This document shows positions 7,849-17,185 of a stretch of 64,000 bases of DNA, one piece after another (position 1 is the first letter of the stretch; each line of letters opens with the position of its first letter). The stretch covers positions 496,001 to 560,000 of the forward strand of contig JADJHN010000003.1 in the NCBI GenBank assembly GCA_016707485.1. Direction: 5' to 3'. The notes under the pieces were generated by a model. The model made no database searches, was not told the origin of the DNA, and saw nothing but the letters and a program-made list of their open reading frames with translations. Origin of the DNA: Lysobacterales bacterium (lineage in GTDB: Bacteria; Pseudomonadota; Gammaproteobacteria; Xanthomonadales; Rhodanobacteraceae). The translations under genes were made by a program, and so were the position numbers.

Positions 7849-10100
7849 CCGCCACGGCCTCGCTGACTCGCCGGCGCTTCCTGCAATTCGGCCTGACCGC
7901 CGGCGGGGCGCTGCTGGTAGGTTTCCGCAATCCGGCCATGGCTGCGGCAATCCCCGCCGAGCTGCTGGGCGACGATCTTGTGCAGCTGACCGCCTTCGTC
8001 ATGATCGAACGCGACAACCGCGTCGTTATCGGTGCGCGCGGCTGCGAGACAGGCCAGGGGGTGATCACCGCGCTGCCGATGCTGATTGCCGAAGAACTCG
8101 ATGTCGACTGGTCCAAGGTGCGCGTGATCCAGCTGCCCTATGGCTACGAAGTCGTCGATGGCAAAGCGGGCAATCGATACGGCAACCAGTCTGCCGGCAG
8201 CAGTACGAGCATTGCCGAGGCATGGATCGATCTTCGCGAAGCCGGTGCCGCCGCGCGCTGGCTGCTGGTGCAGGCGGCGGCCGCAGCCTGGTCGGTGGAT
8301 GCCGACAGCCTGCGCACCGAATCAGGGCATGTGGTCAACGCCGATGGACGCAAGCTGAGCTATGGTGCCCTCGCGCGCACGGCAACATCGCGGCAACTGC
8401 CCGACGCACCGATTCCGACCAAGGACCCGGCCACCTTCAAGCTGGTCGGCAAGCCGACGCGCACGGTCGACGGACGCAGCATCGTCACCGGGCGCAACCG
8501 CTATGGTATCGACGAGTACCTCAGTGGCGCCCTGGTCGCCGTGATGCTGCGCTGCCCCTATCTCGATGGCAGCCTGGAAAGCCTCGATGACAGCGAGGCG
8601 CGGCGGATTGCAGGCGTGCGCGACATCATCATCATCGACGGGCCGAAACCCGATGAAATGTTCGATGGCCCGCTGGCCAGCGGAATCGCCGTGCTCGCCG
8701 AGAACACCTGGGCGGCAATTCAGGGTCGCAAGGCACTCAAGCCGGTGTGGAAACAGGGTCCGTGGCAAGATGAATCAACTGCTGCACTGTCGAAACGCGC
8801 ACACGGCTTGCTCGATGCGGCGAGCGCGGGCATCGAGGTGCGCCGCGATGGCGATCTGGCGGCATCGCGAAAACGCGCCAGGCACACGCTCAGCGCGCGT
8901 TACGAAGTGCCCTTCCTCGCCCACGCAACGATGGAGCCACCCGGTGCACTGATCGAGCTGCGCAGCGATGGCGCGCTGCTGATTGCCTCGTTGCAGAATC
9001 CGGATGGTGCCTCGCGCATCATCAGCGACCTGACCGGCCTTGCCCGCGAAAGCATCGAGATCCGCCTGCCGCGTTCGGGCGGCAGTTTCGCTCGTCGGTT
9101 GCAGAACGACTTTGTCGCCGAAGCCGTGCTCATCGCGAAAAAGGCCGGCAAACCGATCAAGCTGATGTGGTTGCGCGAGGATGATCTCGCGCACGATTTC
9201 TATCGCCCGTTCGGCGTGCATGCGCTGCTGGCGACGCTGGACCGGAAGAATCGCGTGGCCGGCTGGTCGCACCAATGTGCGGCAACCTCGCCCACCTGGC
9301 GCATGCCGGGCATGCAGGACGACCCGCAGTACATTGGCTGCCTGGAAGCCGATGATTTCCCGGCCGGCCTGGTCGACAATCTGGAGAAAGTATTCCATCC
9401 ACTCGAATCAGGCATGCCGCGCGGCTGGTGGCGCGCGCCTTTGCATACCTTCCATGCGTTCGCGGTGCAGAGCTTCATCGACGAGATTGCCTACGAAGTC
9501 CGCCGCGATGCCGTCGAACTGCGCCTGGAAATGCTCGGCCCACCACGCGAGATACCGTTTCGCGGGCAGGGCGGCCCGGTTTTCGACAGCGGGCGCATGG
9601 CCCATGTCCTCAAGCTGTGCGCCGAGAAGATCCGCTGGGGCGAAAAGCGCAGCGACGGACGCGGCATCGGCATCGCCTGCCATTTCACCTTTGGCGGCTA
9701 CAGCGCGCATGCCTTCGAGATTTCCATGCAGGATGACAAGCTCAAGATCCATCGCGCGATCTGTGTCGTCGATGTCGGTCGCGTGATCAATCCGCTCGGC
9801 CTTGAGGCGCAGATCATGGGCGGCACCATTGATGGCATTTCCACCGCGCTCAACCTTGCCATCAGTGTTCGTGGTGGCCAGGTGCAGCAGCGGAATTTTC
9901 CGGACTACCCGCTGCTGAGCATGGCCGATGCGCCGAACAAGGTCGACGTGCACATCGTCGAATCGACGCGCGATCCCGTTGGCGCCGGTGAAATGGGCAT
10001 CGCCAGCGTGGCACCGGCACTGGCCAATGCAATCTTCGCTACCACCACCGTGCGTATCCGCAAGCTGCCGCTGCTGCCGGAATTGATGCGCATGCTCTGA
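7845..10100 (+). CDS. molybdopterin-binding catalytic subunit, isoquinoline 1-oxidoreductase beta type (IorB-like)
   Basis: Large subunit of a xanthine dehydrogenase-family enzyme that hydroxylates an aldehyde or N-heteroaromatic using molybdopterin. The GTG start at 7845 overlaps the IorA-like stop and is followed by a Tat signal (LTRRRFLQFGLTAGGALLVG), so the complex is exported folded with its cofactor. Characteristic segments include ETGQGVITALPMLIAEEL near the N-terminus, the repeated Mo-pterin binding half near HATMEPPGALIE, and GAGEMGIASVAPALANAIF near the C-terminus. The 751-residue length fits the Tat-exported IorB class. No molybdenum-cofactor maturation gene (XdhC type) is adjacent. 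Confidence 0.92.
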   Translation: MTATASLTRRRFLQFGLTAGGALLVGFRNPAMAAAIPAELLGDDLVQLTAFVMIERDNRVVIGARGCETGQGVITALPMLIAEELDVDWSKVRVIQLPYGYEVVDGKAGNRYGNQSAGSSTSIAEAWIDLREAGAAARWLLVQAAAAAWSVDADSLRTESGHVVNADGRKLSYGALARTATSRQLPDAPIPTKDPATFKLVGKPTRTVDGRSIVTGRNRYGIDEYLSGALVAVMLRCPYLDGSLESLDDSEARRIAGVRDIIIIDGPKPDEMFDGPLASGIAVLAENTWAAIQGRKALKPVWKQGPWQDESTAALSKRAHGLLDAASAGIEVRRDGDLAASRKRARHTLSARYEVPFLAHATMEPPGALIELRSDGALLIASLQNPDGASRIISDLTGLARESIEIRLPRSGGSFARRLQNDFVAEAVLIAKKAGKPIKLMWLREDDLAHDFYRPFGVHALLATLDRKNRVAGWSHQCAATSPTWRMPGMQDDPQYIGCLEADDFPAGLVDNLEKVFHPLESGMPRGWWRAPLHTFHAFAVQSFIDEIAYEVRRDAVELRLEMLGPPREIPFRGQGGPVFDSGRMAHVLKLCAEKIRWGEKRSDGRGIGIACHFTFGGYSAHAFEISMQDDKLKIHRAICVVDVGRVINPLGLEAQIMGGTIDGISTALNLAISVRGGQVQQRNFPDYPLLSMADAPNKVDVHIVESTRDPVGAGEMGIASVAPALANAIFATTTVRIRKLPLLPELMRML

Positions 10101-10120
10101 TTGCCGCTGCCGTGCGGCAA
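10101..10120 (+). terminator. weak hairpin after iorB-like gene
   Basis: TTGCCGC and GCGGCAA form a 7-base stem immediately after the iorB stop codon. There is no T run after it, so it is only a possible terminator. Confidence 0.3.
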
Positions 10121-10185
10121 GCGCCGCGCGACGCATGCCGCACGCCGGCGGCGCAGGGTTCGCGATCAAATGTGCGCCGTTCGCT

Positions 10186-10932
10186 TCAGTCAGGCGGATC
10201 ACAGCCTTCGTTTGCGCGCCTTTGCTTGGCGGATGCGCGCTCGGCGATGACCGCACCGTCGGCAAGTCCGATCCACTTCAGATACTTGCGTGCAACCGAG
10301 TCGCCAACCGACTCGTCACGCCGAAAGGCATTGGCAAAACGCGTCTTCCTGCAATCCAGAGGGTTTTCACCGCGGTTCTGGATTTCCGCCCATTGCGCCC
10401 TCGCCGCTTCCTGCGGATTGTCGATCTTCTGCGCGCCGATCCGCGGGCGCGCCGTCGGCATGCGCAACGACCCATCCGCGTTGAACAGGTTGAGCGCCGG
10501 CTCGCCCGCTGCGCCAATCCGCGCCCGGGTTTCCGTATCGGTCTCGGAAGTCAGCGGTGGCATCGTAGCCTTTGTTTCCGGCGGTGCAACGAGGATGCGC
10601 GACGGGCGCTTGCGGAACTCCACGGGCAGCGGCTGCGGCTCGGCGGGAACCTCGAAGACCTCGGGTGGAACAATGATGTTGACCACGATCGGGCCACGAT
10701 CCGGCTCGACGGGAATCAGGGGTGCCATGACCCGGTCCAGCGCGAACATCCATAGCAGGTTGGCCAGCACGGCAGCGGTGACGAACGCCCAAATGACCCT
10801 GCGCTGGAACTGCGGCCGCTGCCAAAGCTGGCTGCGTCGAAGCAACTGGCCAACATAGGAATTGCGCAGGCGCGCCTGATCCTGGGCATCAATCGGGAAA
10901 GCCGTTGCGGGAGCGGCGGGCGGGTTCGACAT
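10186..10932 (-). CDS. single-pass membrane protein of unknown function
   Basis: A 248-residue protein I do not recognise. It has a cytoplasmic-looking basic N-terminus (residues 1-45), one membrane helix (about 47-70, VIWAFVTAAVLANLLWMFAL) and a Pro-rich linker with FEVPAEPQPLPVEF. The predicted periplasmic C-terminus includes NPLDCRKTRFANAFRRDESVGDSVARKYLKWIGL. That tail is a compact motif that may be its functional part. It is divergent from the EF-G-like gene across a 268-base gap in which I saw no convincing operator. Coding is supported by a consistent frame and a hydrophobic segment. Confidence 0.7.
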   Translation of the reverse strand: MSNPPAAPATAFPIDAQDQARLRNSYVGQLLRRSQLWQRPQFQRRVIWAFVTAAVLANLLWMFALDRVMAPLIPVEPDRGPIVVNIIVPPEVFEVPAEPQPLPVEFRKRPSRILVAPPETKATMPPLTSETDTETRARIGAAGEPALNLFNADGSLRMPTARPRIGAQKIDNPQEAARAQWAEIQNRGENPLDCRKTRFANAFRRDESVGDSVARKYLKWIGLADGAVIAERASAKQRRANEGCDPPD

Positions 10933-11200
10933 TCAGCGTGCGGACTCGGCGGGTTGCGGTGCCCGCGCAGCATACGCAGTCGGCGCTAAACCGCCGTTAA
11001 GGCGACGCTGATCAAGTGAACCTTGCAGCGTCGGCTGCGCCGCCCAACCCTCACATGCCTCTGCGGCAGCGCCGCTTGACCGTCTGCCCTTATCGCGCAA
11101 GGCTAGGGCAACGCCGCACCCGATCCGTCCTGCCCTCTGGCTGTGCGATTGTGGCCAGCACCGCAGTGATATTGGCTACTCCCATGACAGGAGATGCAAC

Positions 11201-13246
11201 ATGTCGCACCGCACCGAGGCCATTCGCAACATTGCACTGGCAGGCCATGCCGGCGCCGGCAAAACCACCTTGCTTGAAGCCCTGCTGCATGCCGGCGGCG
11301 CGATACAGACGGCGGGCACGATCGAGCGTGGCAATACCGTTTCCGATTTCGATCCGATGGAGAAGCAGCGCGGCCACTCGATTCAGGCGAGCCTGGTGTC
11401 GATCGACCACGGCGATTGCCACATCAACCTGATCGACACGCCGGGCTACCCGGATTTCCGCGGCCCGACCCTGTCGGCCCTGGCCGCGGTCGAGACCTGC
11501 GCCATCGTGGTCAATGCCAGCAACGGCATCGAACACACGACGCGACGCATGATGAACTACGCCCGCCAGCGCGGCCTCGCCCGCCTCCTCATCGTCAACC
11601 GCATCGACACCGAATGCGATCTCGCCAGCCTGACCGCGGAACTGCGCGAGGAGTTCGGCGCGGAATGCCTGCCGATCAATCTGCCGGCGGAAGGTGGCAG
11701 CAAGGTCGTCGACTGCTTTTTCAAGCCTGACGGGAAATCCGATTTCTCCTCGGTTGCCGAAGCCCACCAGCAGATCCTCGACCAGGTCGTGGAGATCAAC
11801 GAAAACGTCATGGACCGCTATCTCGATGAAGGCGAGAAGGCGCTCAAGGGAAACGAACTGCACGATGCCTTCGAGCAATGCTTGCGCGAGGGCCACCTGG
11901 TGCCGATCTGTTTCGTCTCGGCCCGCAGCGGGGCTGGCGTGGCACAGCTGCTGGCGCTGATCGAACGCCTGTTGCCGAATCCGCTGGAAGGCAACTCACC
12001 GCCCTTCGTCAAGGGTGACGGTGCGGATGCCACGCCCGTCATCGCCGTTGCCGATGCCAACCGGCATGCCATCGCCGATGTCTTCAAGATCGTCAACGAC
12101 CCCTTCGTCGGCAAGCTCAGCATCTTCCGCATCTACCAGGGCACGGTGCGCAAGGACACCCAGTTGTTCATCGATGATGGCAGGAAGCCGTTCAAGGTCG
12201 GCCATCTTTTCCGCATCCAGGGCAAGGACCACATCGAGATCGACTCGGCCGTCGCCGGAGACATCGCCGCCGTGGCGAAGATCGACGAGATCCATTTCGA
12301 TGCGGTGCTGCACGATTCGCATGACGAGGATCACATCCATCTGAAGCCGCTGGAGTTTCCGCGGCCGATGTTCGGCCTCGCCATCGAGCCGGCGCACAAG
12401 GGCCAGGAACAGAAGCTGGCCAACGCCCTCGCGCGACTCGGCGAAGAGGACCCCTGCTTTCGCATCGAGCACAACAAGGAACTCAACGAAACCATCATCC
12501 GCGGCCTTTCGGACCTGCACCTGAAACTCACCCTCGAACGCATGAAGGAGCGTTACGGCGTCGAGGTGACCACGCATCGTCCGAGCATCGCCTACCGCGA
12601 GACCATCTCGGGCAAGGCCGAAGGCCATCACCGGCACAAGAAGCAGACCGGCGGCGCCGGCCAGTTTGGCGAGGTGTTCCTGCGCGTCGAGCCACTGCCG
12701 CGAGGCAGCGGCTTCGAGTTTGGCGACGAGATCAAGGGTGGCGCCATCCCCGGCCAGTACATCCCCGCGATCGAAAAAGGCGTGCGCATGGTGCTCGAAC
12801 ACGGTGCCGTCGCCGGATTCCAGATGCAGGATGTGCGCGTCATCGTCACCGATGGCAAGTTCCACAGCGTCGACTCCAAGGAAGTTGCCTTTGTCTCTGC
12901 CGGCAAGAAGGCGTTCCTCGACGCGGTCGCCAAGGCCAAGCCCTTGCTGCTTGAGCCCATCGTCAACATGGATGTCAACGTTCCCGAATCGAACATGGGT
13001 GACGTCACCGGCGGGCTTGCCGGCAAGCGTGCGCGCATCAACGGCACGGATTCGCTGCGCGGCGGCGAGCTGGTCATCAAGGCCCAGGTGCCGCTGGCGG
13101 AAGTGGCCGACTACCAGACCGAACTGAAGGCCATGACCGGCGGCCGCGGCCGCTTCACCATCGAGTTCAGCCACTACGAACCGGTGCCGGCGAATGTGCA
13201 GCGGCAACTGGTCGACGCCTACAAGCCACGCGTCGAGGAAGACTGA
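11201..13246 (+). CDS. elongation factor G-like GTPase
   Basis: A 681-residue translational GTPase related to EF-G, shorter than canonical FusA (about 700) and of the EF-G-like/FusA2 class. G1 is AGHAGAGKTT (near residues 14-23), G3 is DTPGYPDF and G4 is NRID in place of NKxD. Domains II-V follow, ending in GRGRFTIEFSHYEPVP. The start is supported by AGGAGA upstream. The tuf/rps neighbours that accompany fusA are absent, so it is not the main housekeeping EF-G. Its exact role (ribosome recycling or stress) cannot be stated. Confidence 0.9.
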   Translation: MSHRTEAIRNIALAGHAGAGKTTLLEALLHAGGAIQTAGTIERGNTVSDFDPMEKQRGHSIQASLVSIDHGDCHINLIDTPGYPDFRGPTLSALAAVETCAIVVNASNGIEHTTRRMMNYARQRGLARLLIVNRIDTECDLASLTAELREEFGAECLPINLPAEGGSKVVDCFFKPDGKSDFSSVAEAHQQILDQVVEINENVMDRYLDEGEKALKGNELHDAFEQCLREGHLVPICFVSARSGAGVAQLLALIERLLPNPLEGNSPPFVKGDGADATPVIAVADANRHAIADVFKIVNDPFVGKLSIFRIYQGTVRKDTQLFIDDGRKPFKVGHLFRIQGKDHIEIDSAVAGDIAAVAKIDEIHFDAVLHDSHDEDHIHLKPLEFPRPMFGLAIEPAHKGQEQKLANALARLGEEDPCFRIEHNKELNETIIRGLSDLHLKLTLERMKERYGVEVTTHRPSIAYRETISGKAEGHHRHKKQTGGAGQFGEVFLRVEPLPRGSGFEFGDEIKGGAIPGQYIPAIEKGVRMVLEHGAVAGFQMQDVRVIVTDGKFHSVDSKEVAFVSAGKKAFLDAVAKAKPLLLEPIVNMDVNVPESNMGDVTGGLAGKRARINGTDSLRGGELVIKAQVPLAEVADYQTELKAMTGGRGRFTIEFSHYEPVPANVQRQLVDAYKPRVEED

Positions 13247-13291
13247 TTCATCCTGTACGGTCGATGCACCTCAACCAGCCTGGATTCGCCG

Positions 13292-14434
13292 ATGAGCCTG
13301 ACCCGCCGGCGTTTCATGACCGGCATCACCCTGCTCGCCAGCGCGCCGCTGTGGCCGTCGATGCGCGAGGCCCTGGCCGCTTCGGCGGCGACACCTGGCC
13401 GTTGGCCCGGCTATGCCGAGGCCATCGTCATCGATGCACTCGGTGGGCCCGGCGAATACAACGCCGAGCCACGCGCCCCGCTGAGTGCAAAGGCGCTTGA
13501 CGATGTCCGCGCCAGCGGCCTCACTGCGGTCAACGTCACCGTCAGCGGTGTCGGCAGCTATGCCAGGGATGCGGATGAGACGATCCGCAACATCGCCTAC
13601 TGGAACGCGCAGATCGCCGCGCATCCGGAGCACCTGCTGCAGGTGCGCAGCGCGGCTGATCTGGCAATGGCGAAACAGAGTGGACGGCTTGGCCTGGTCT
13701 ATGGATTCCAGGATGCGACGCCGCTCGGCGAGGACCTCGAACGCGTCGCGCTGTATGACGATCTTGGCGTGCGTGTATTCCAGCTCACCTACAACCGGCG
13801 CAACCTGATCGGCGACGGCTGCCTGGAGCCCGGCAACGCCGGGCTCAGCGCCCTGGGGCGCACGCTGGTTGAACGGCTCAACGAGCGCCATCTGCTCATT
13901 GACCTGTCACATGCCGGCGAACGCACCACACGCGAAGCCATCGCCCGCTCCGCCAAACCTGTCGCCATCAGCCACAGCGGTTGCGCCGCCCTGGCCGCCC
14001 TGCCCCGCAACAAGACCGACACCGAGCTGCGCGAACTCGCCGACAAGGGTGGTGTCGTCGGCATCTACCTGATGCCGTTCCTGCGCACGCAGGGCCAGCC
14101 GACCGCCGAGGACCTGGTCGCGCATATCGAGCACGCGCTGCAGGTTTGCGGCGAGGATCACGTCGGCATTGGCAGCGATGGCACGATTTCGCCGATCGAT
14201 TTCAATGACGCATTCAAGCGCAAGCATGCCGCCGACGTCGCCGATCGGCGCAACCGGGGCATTTCCGCACCCGGCGAGGATGCCAACGTGTACACCTTCC
14301 TGCCCGATCTGAACACGGCCGATCGCCTGGCGACGCTGGCCGCGCTGCTTGCCAGGCGCGGCCATTCTGATGCGCGCATCGGCAAGATCATCGGCGGCAA
14401 TTTCGCGCGTCTGTTCCGCGAAACCCGGGGTTAG
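13292..14434 (+). CDS. Tat-exported membrane dipeptidase (peptidase M19)
   Basis: Zinc dipeptidase of the renal dipeptidase family, cleaving L-Xaa-L/D-Xaa dipeptides. The N-terminus LTRRRFMTGITLLASAPLW is a Tat signal. Family landmarks include VIDALGGPGEYN (metal-binding loop region, with the usual DxH partly altered to DAL), FQLTYNRRNLIGDG, LIDLSHAGERTTREAI, VAISHSGCAAL and VGIGSDGTISP. Length 380 is normal. The substitution at the first metal-binding motif is odd and might affect metal 1. It is separated from the EF-G-like gene by 45 bases and may be read with it. Confidence 0.85.
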   Translation: MSLTRRRFMTGITLLASAPLWPSMREALAASAATPGRWPGYAEAIVIDALGGPGEYNAEPRAPLSAKALDDVRASGLTAVNVTVSGVGSYARDADETIRNIAYWNAQIAAHPEHLLQVRSAADLAMAKQSGRLGLVYGFQDATPLGEDLERVALYDDLGVRVFQLTYNRRNLIGDGCLEPGNAGLSALGRTLVERLNERHLLIDLSHAGERTTREAIARSAKPVAISHSGCAALAALPRNKTDTELRELADKGGVVGIYLMPFLRTQGQPTAEDLVAHIEHALQVCGEDHVGIGSDGTISPIDFNDAFKRKHAADVADRRNRGISAPGEDANVYTFLPDLNTADRLATLAALLARRGHSDARIGKIIGGNFARLFRETRG

Positions 14435-14445
14435 GGCAACGCCCG

Positions 14446-15696
14446 TCAGCTCTTGCTGAAGGGTTTGCGCAGTCGGCTGAGGAACGAGGGCTTCTTCGAC
14501 TCGGCTTCGTCCTCGGGATGCCGTGAACGACGCGGCGTCCATTTCAACCAGCCGATGGCATCGTAGCCATTGACCACGTCGAACACCGCCGACATTTCAC
14601 AGGCGCAGCTTGCCGCAACCTCATGCAAGCGGTGCGGCTGCATCAGTGCCTGCGAAATCCGGTCGTAGCCGGGATAGTCGCCGGCCAGATCGAAGCCGCA
14701 GGTCAACTGGAAGGTCCCCCCCGGATCAAGGTTGGATGCCAGGCGGCCATTGGAATGCAGCAGCACTTCCAGCCAGAGCAGTTTCTGGTAGGCCTGGCCA
14801 GGCTGCGACTCGCGCAGTGCATTCAACTCCGCCGTGGTCAGCCGACGCCAGTCACTCAACCGTGATGACTCCCGGCAATAGATCTCCAGCTCGTTCAAAC
14901 GACCCGCACTGTGGAAAACCTGATGCTTCGGATCGAGGGTAAGGGTGCCGGCCCCGGGCCAGCTGATCTGCATCGGCCCGTGGATCAACTCGCCCTCGAG
15001 GAACTCGCGCAAACGATAGGCCGACAGGTCCTCGAGATTCTGCTTGCGTTCGGGAACCCGTGCCGCCGATGGCACGCTGAGCGGCACGGCCAGCGATTCG
15101 CGCTCCTGGTCCGCACGCAGCGCACTTCTGCGGGTGGGTTCGCCGGAACCGTCGATGCGCGCGGATTGATCGAACTTCTGCGGCTTGAGGTTCGCATAGG
15201 GATCAGCCGCCGGATGATCCTTGAGCAATTCGTCGAGGCCGGGTGCCACGTTGGCGTCGGCGGGGCGGTGCGCTGCCGGCGCATCCAGCTTGAAATGGGG
15301 CAGTTCGGCGATGCCCTCGAATTCATTCGAGCTGTGCTGGAAATATCCGGAATCCCCGCGAACCTGCCCAGTCAGCGTTGCCGCCGAGGCCGTTGCCTGA
15401 TTGAGCACGGCAACCAGATTCTCCACCTTGAACGGGCGCAGCAGGGCCGGGTCGCCATCGTGGTCGTCGCCAGCATCACAGACGACTGCAACACGCATGC
15501 CGGTGACTTTGGCCCGCGACCGCGCCATCTGCCCGGCGAAATTCGAGGTGTCGACGATCAGCAGATCCGCGTGCGCGTCGCTGCCCCAGCGCCAGGGATG
15601 ACTGAGCTGTTCAGCGGATTTGCGGATGAGCAGGCGGATGTGGGCGACGTCTTCGTCCGACACACCGTTCGCGGCAATGATTTTTTCGTTGGGCAA
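14446..15696 (-). CDS. unknown protein with receiver-like N-terminus
   Basis: A 416-residue protein starting from TTG with GAGG upstream. The first 110 residues alternate hydrophobic strands and helices like a response-regulator receiver (LLIVDTSNF, MRVAVVCDA, LLRPFKVENLVAVLNQ), but without a clear Asp-Lys phosphorylation set. A low-complexity linker follows. The C-terminal 200 residues (LREFLEGELIHGPMQISW...LWLEVLLHSNGRL) resemble no family I can name, and a basic tail (SFLSRLRKPFSKS) ends it. It could be a pseudo-receiver adaptor in signalling. It converges on the dipeptidase gene. Confidence 0.7.
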   Translation of the reverse strand: MPNEKIIAANGVSDEDVAHIRLLIRKSAEQLSHPWRWGSDAHADLLIVDTSNFAGQMARSRAKVTGMRVAVVCDAGDDHDGDPALLRPFKVENLVAVLNQATASAATLTGQVRGDSGYFQHSSNEFEGIAELPHFKLDAPAAHRPADANVAPGLDELLKDHPAADPYANLKPQKFDQSARIDGSGEPTRRSALRADQERESLAVPLSVPSAARVPERKQNLEDLSAYRLREFLEGELIHGPMQISWPGAGTLTLDPKHQVFHSAGRLNELEIYCRESSRLSDWRRLTTAELNALRESQPGQAYQKLLWLEVLLHSNGRLASNLDPGGTFQLTCGFDLAGDYPGYDRISQALMQPHRLHEVAASCACEMSAVFDVVNGYDAIGWLKWTPRRSRHPEDEAESKKPSFLSRLRKPFSKS

Positions 15697-15828
15697 ACTG
15701 AGCTACCTCTTGCCGCCAATCTGTTCAGGCAGTGGCACTTTGGGCGAAATCAATCGCAATCCGACCAGGTTGCTAGCCTGCGACTTTGTGACCTGCTTTG
15801 CAATCGCGGGGCGGCCGGAATCGTGATC

Positions 15829-16329
15829 TCAGGGGGCAATGGCCTTGGCCTTCGCGGCACGTTGGCGTTTTGGTTTCAGCATCGTCCCGATGCATGCCGG
15901 ATCGCCGCAGCGGCAGGCCCAGATGCGCTTGAGTCGAGGGCTCAGTCGCTCGCCGAGGGTGATGCCGTAGTCGTAGGTCAGTTCTTCGCCGCTGCGGATC
16001 TCGCGCACGCTCTCGATCAGCACGCGATCCTCGCGGCGCTTGCCGTTGGCGCTCTCCTCGACCACGGCGCGGCAGTTGGGCGCGCAACTGTGGTTGATCC
16101 AGCGGGCGACGTTGCCATCCACATTGGCATCGATCACGTAGCTTTCGTTCAAGGTGAACAGGAAGGTGTGGCCGCTGCTGCTGGTGCCGTCGTACAGCCG
16201 ATCGGCCTGCGCATGGGTCAACAGGCGACCTCGGTATTCAATCAATTCGGTTTGTGCGGGGATATCGGCGATGGCGAAGACACCGTTGCCGTGAATCGGC
16301 GAACGGCGTTGCTTGATGAGTCGGGACAT
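15829..16329 (-). CDS. SET-domain protein with post-SET cysteine cluster
   Basis: A 166-residue protein that is almost only a SET lysine-methyltransferase domain. It has the N-terminal GNGVFA, the cofactor/knot motif RWINHSCAPNC and GEELTYDYG, followed by a post-SET-like CRCGDPAC. These residues are the expected S-adenosylmethionine and lysine-channel elements, so activity is plausible; the substrate protein is unknown. The start at 16329 was chosen because SET homology begins right after it; an upstream in-frame extension overlaps the divergent RNase gene. A second SET protein lies at 19355. Confidence 0.88.
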   Translation of the reverse strand: MSRLIKQRRSPIHGNGVFAIADIPAQTELIEYRGRLLTHAQADRLYDGTSSSGHTFLFTLNESYVIDANVDGNVARWINHSCAPNCRAVVEESANGKRREDRVLIESVREIRSGEELTYDYGITLGERLSPRLKRIWACRCGDPACIGTMLKPKRQRAAKAKAIAP

Positions 16330-16456
16330 GCGCAACGGTTCATGTGTTGGATGGCGACATGATAACGATTCCCTGCTCCCAGCGTGAAACGCATGCAGGC
16401 ATTCGCATGCGGCGGTTTTCCTGATAGCGTCTGCGCATTCCCGTCGCAGCGCCCGC

Positions 16457-17146
16457 ATGAACAAGCAGCGCCTCATCCGATCGATTGTCGCCGTCATCGT
16501 CCTGGTGGCGGCCGTCGCCTACAGCGTTCATGACGATGCCAACCGCAACCGCGAAAGCAGCTCGCCGCCGGCCATTGCCAAGCCAGGCGCCTCGTTCGAC
16601 TACTACCTGGCCAGCCTGTCGTGGTCGCCAACCTTTTGCGAAGCGAATCCCGACGAGCGCGAACAGTGCGGCCGTCGCGGCTACGGTTTCATCCTGCATG
16701 GGCTTTGGCCGCAATACGAGCGCGGCAGCGGGCCGCAGGATTGCCGCAGCAATGATCGGCCCGACCGCGCAACCATCGCGCGGACACTGGCTTTCATGCC
16801 GAGTCGTGGCCTGATCGAACACGAGTGGCGTACGCATGGAAGCTGCTCCGGCCTCGCACCTGAAGCGTATTTCGACCTCGCTGACCGCGCCTATGCCAGC
16901 ATCCAAATTCCGCCGATGCTGACGGCGATTGCAAAACCGCCGCCGATGACCGCCGACGATTTGCGCCTGGCATTTGTCGAGGCCAATCCGGATCTGCGCG
17001 CCGACATGCTCGGCGTGAGCTGTCGCGGCAATGCACTCGCCGAGGTGCGCATCTGCCTGGATACCGACCTGCGGCCACGGCAATGCGGTCGCGGTATCGG
17101 CATGCGCTGTCCGCGCACGACGCTGCGCATACCCCTGATCCGCTGA
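16457..17146 (+). CDS. ribonuclease T2 family protein
   Basis: Secreted or periplasmic acid RNase-type enzyme. It has an N-terminal membrane anchor or signal (residues 8-23, SIVAVIVLVAAVAYSV), then the two conserved active-site segments: CAS I FILHGLWP and CAS II IEHEWRTHGSC, each with its catalytic His. Several Cys (CEANPDEREQC, DC, CSG, SC, IC, QC) match the disulphide-rich fold. Length is 229 residues. It would degrade extracellular or periplasmic RNA. It is transcribed divergently from the SET-domain gene across a short gap. Confidence 0.93.
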   Translation: MNKQRLIRSIVAVIVLVAAVAYSVHDDANRNRESSSPPAIAKPGASFDYYLASLSWSPTFCEANPDEREQCGRRGYGFILHGLWPQYERGSGPQDCRSNDRPDRATIARTLAFMPSRGLIEHEWRTHGSCSGLAPEAYFDLADRAYASIQIPPMLTAIAKPPPMTADDLRLAFVEANPDLRADMLGVSCRGNALAEVRICLDTDLRPRQCGRGIGMRCPRTTLRIPLIR

Positions 17147-17185
17147 GACGACGTTGCCGGTCAAGGCCGGCAGCCATCATTCAGC

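Noticed and set aside
5407..7950. 847-codon open frame antisense to nirS and the IorA-like gene
   Set aside because: It lies opposite two well-identified genes and its composition is that of a reverse-strand shadow in GC-rich DNA.
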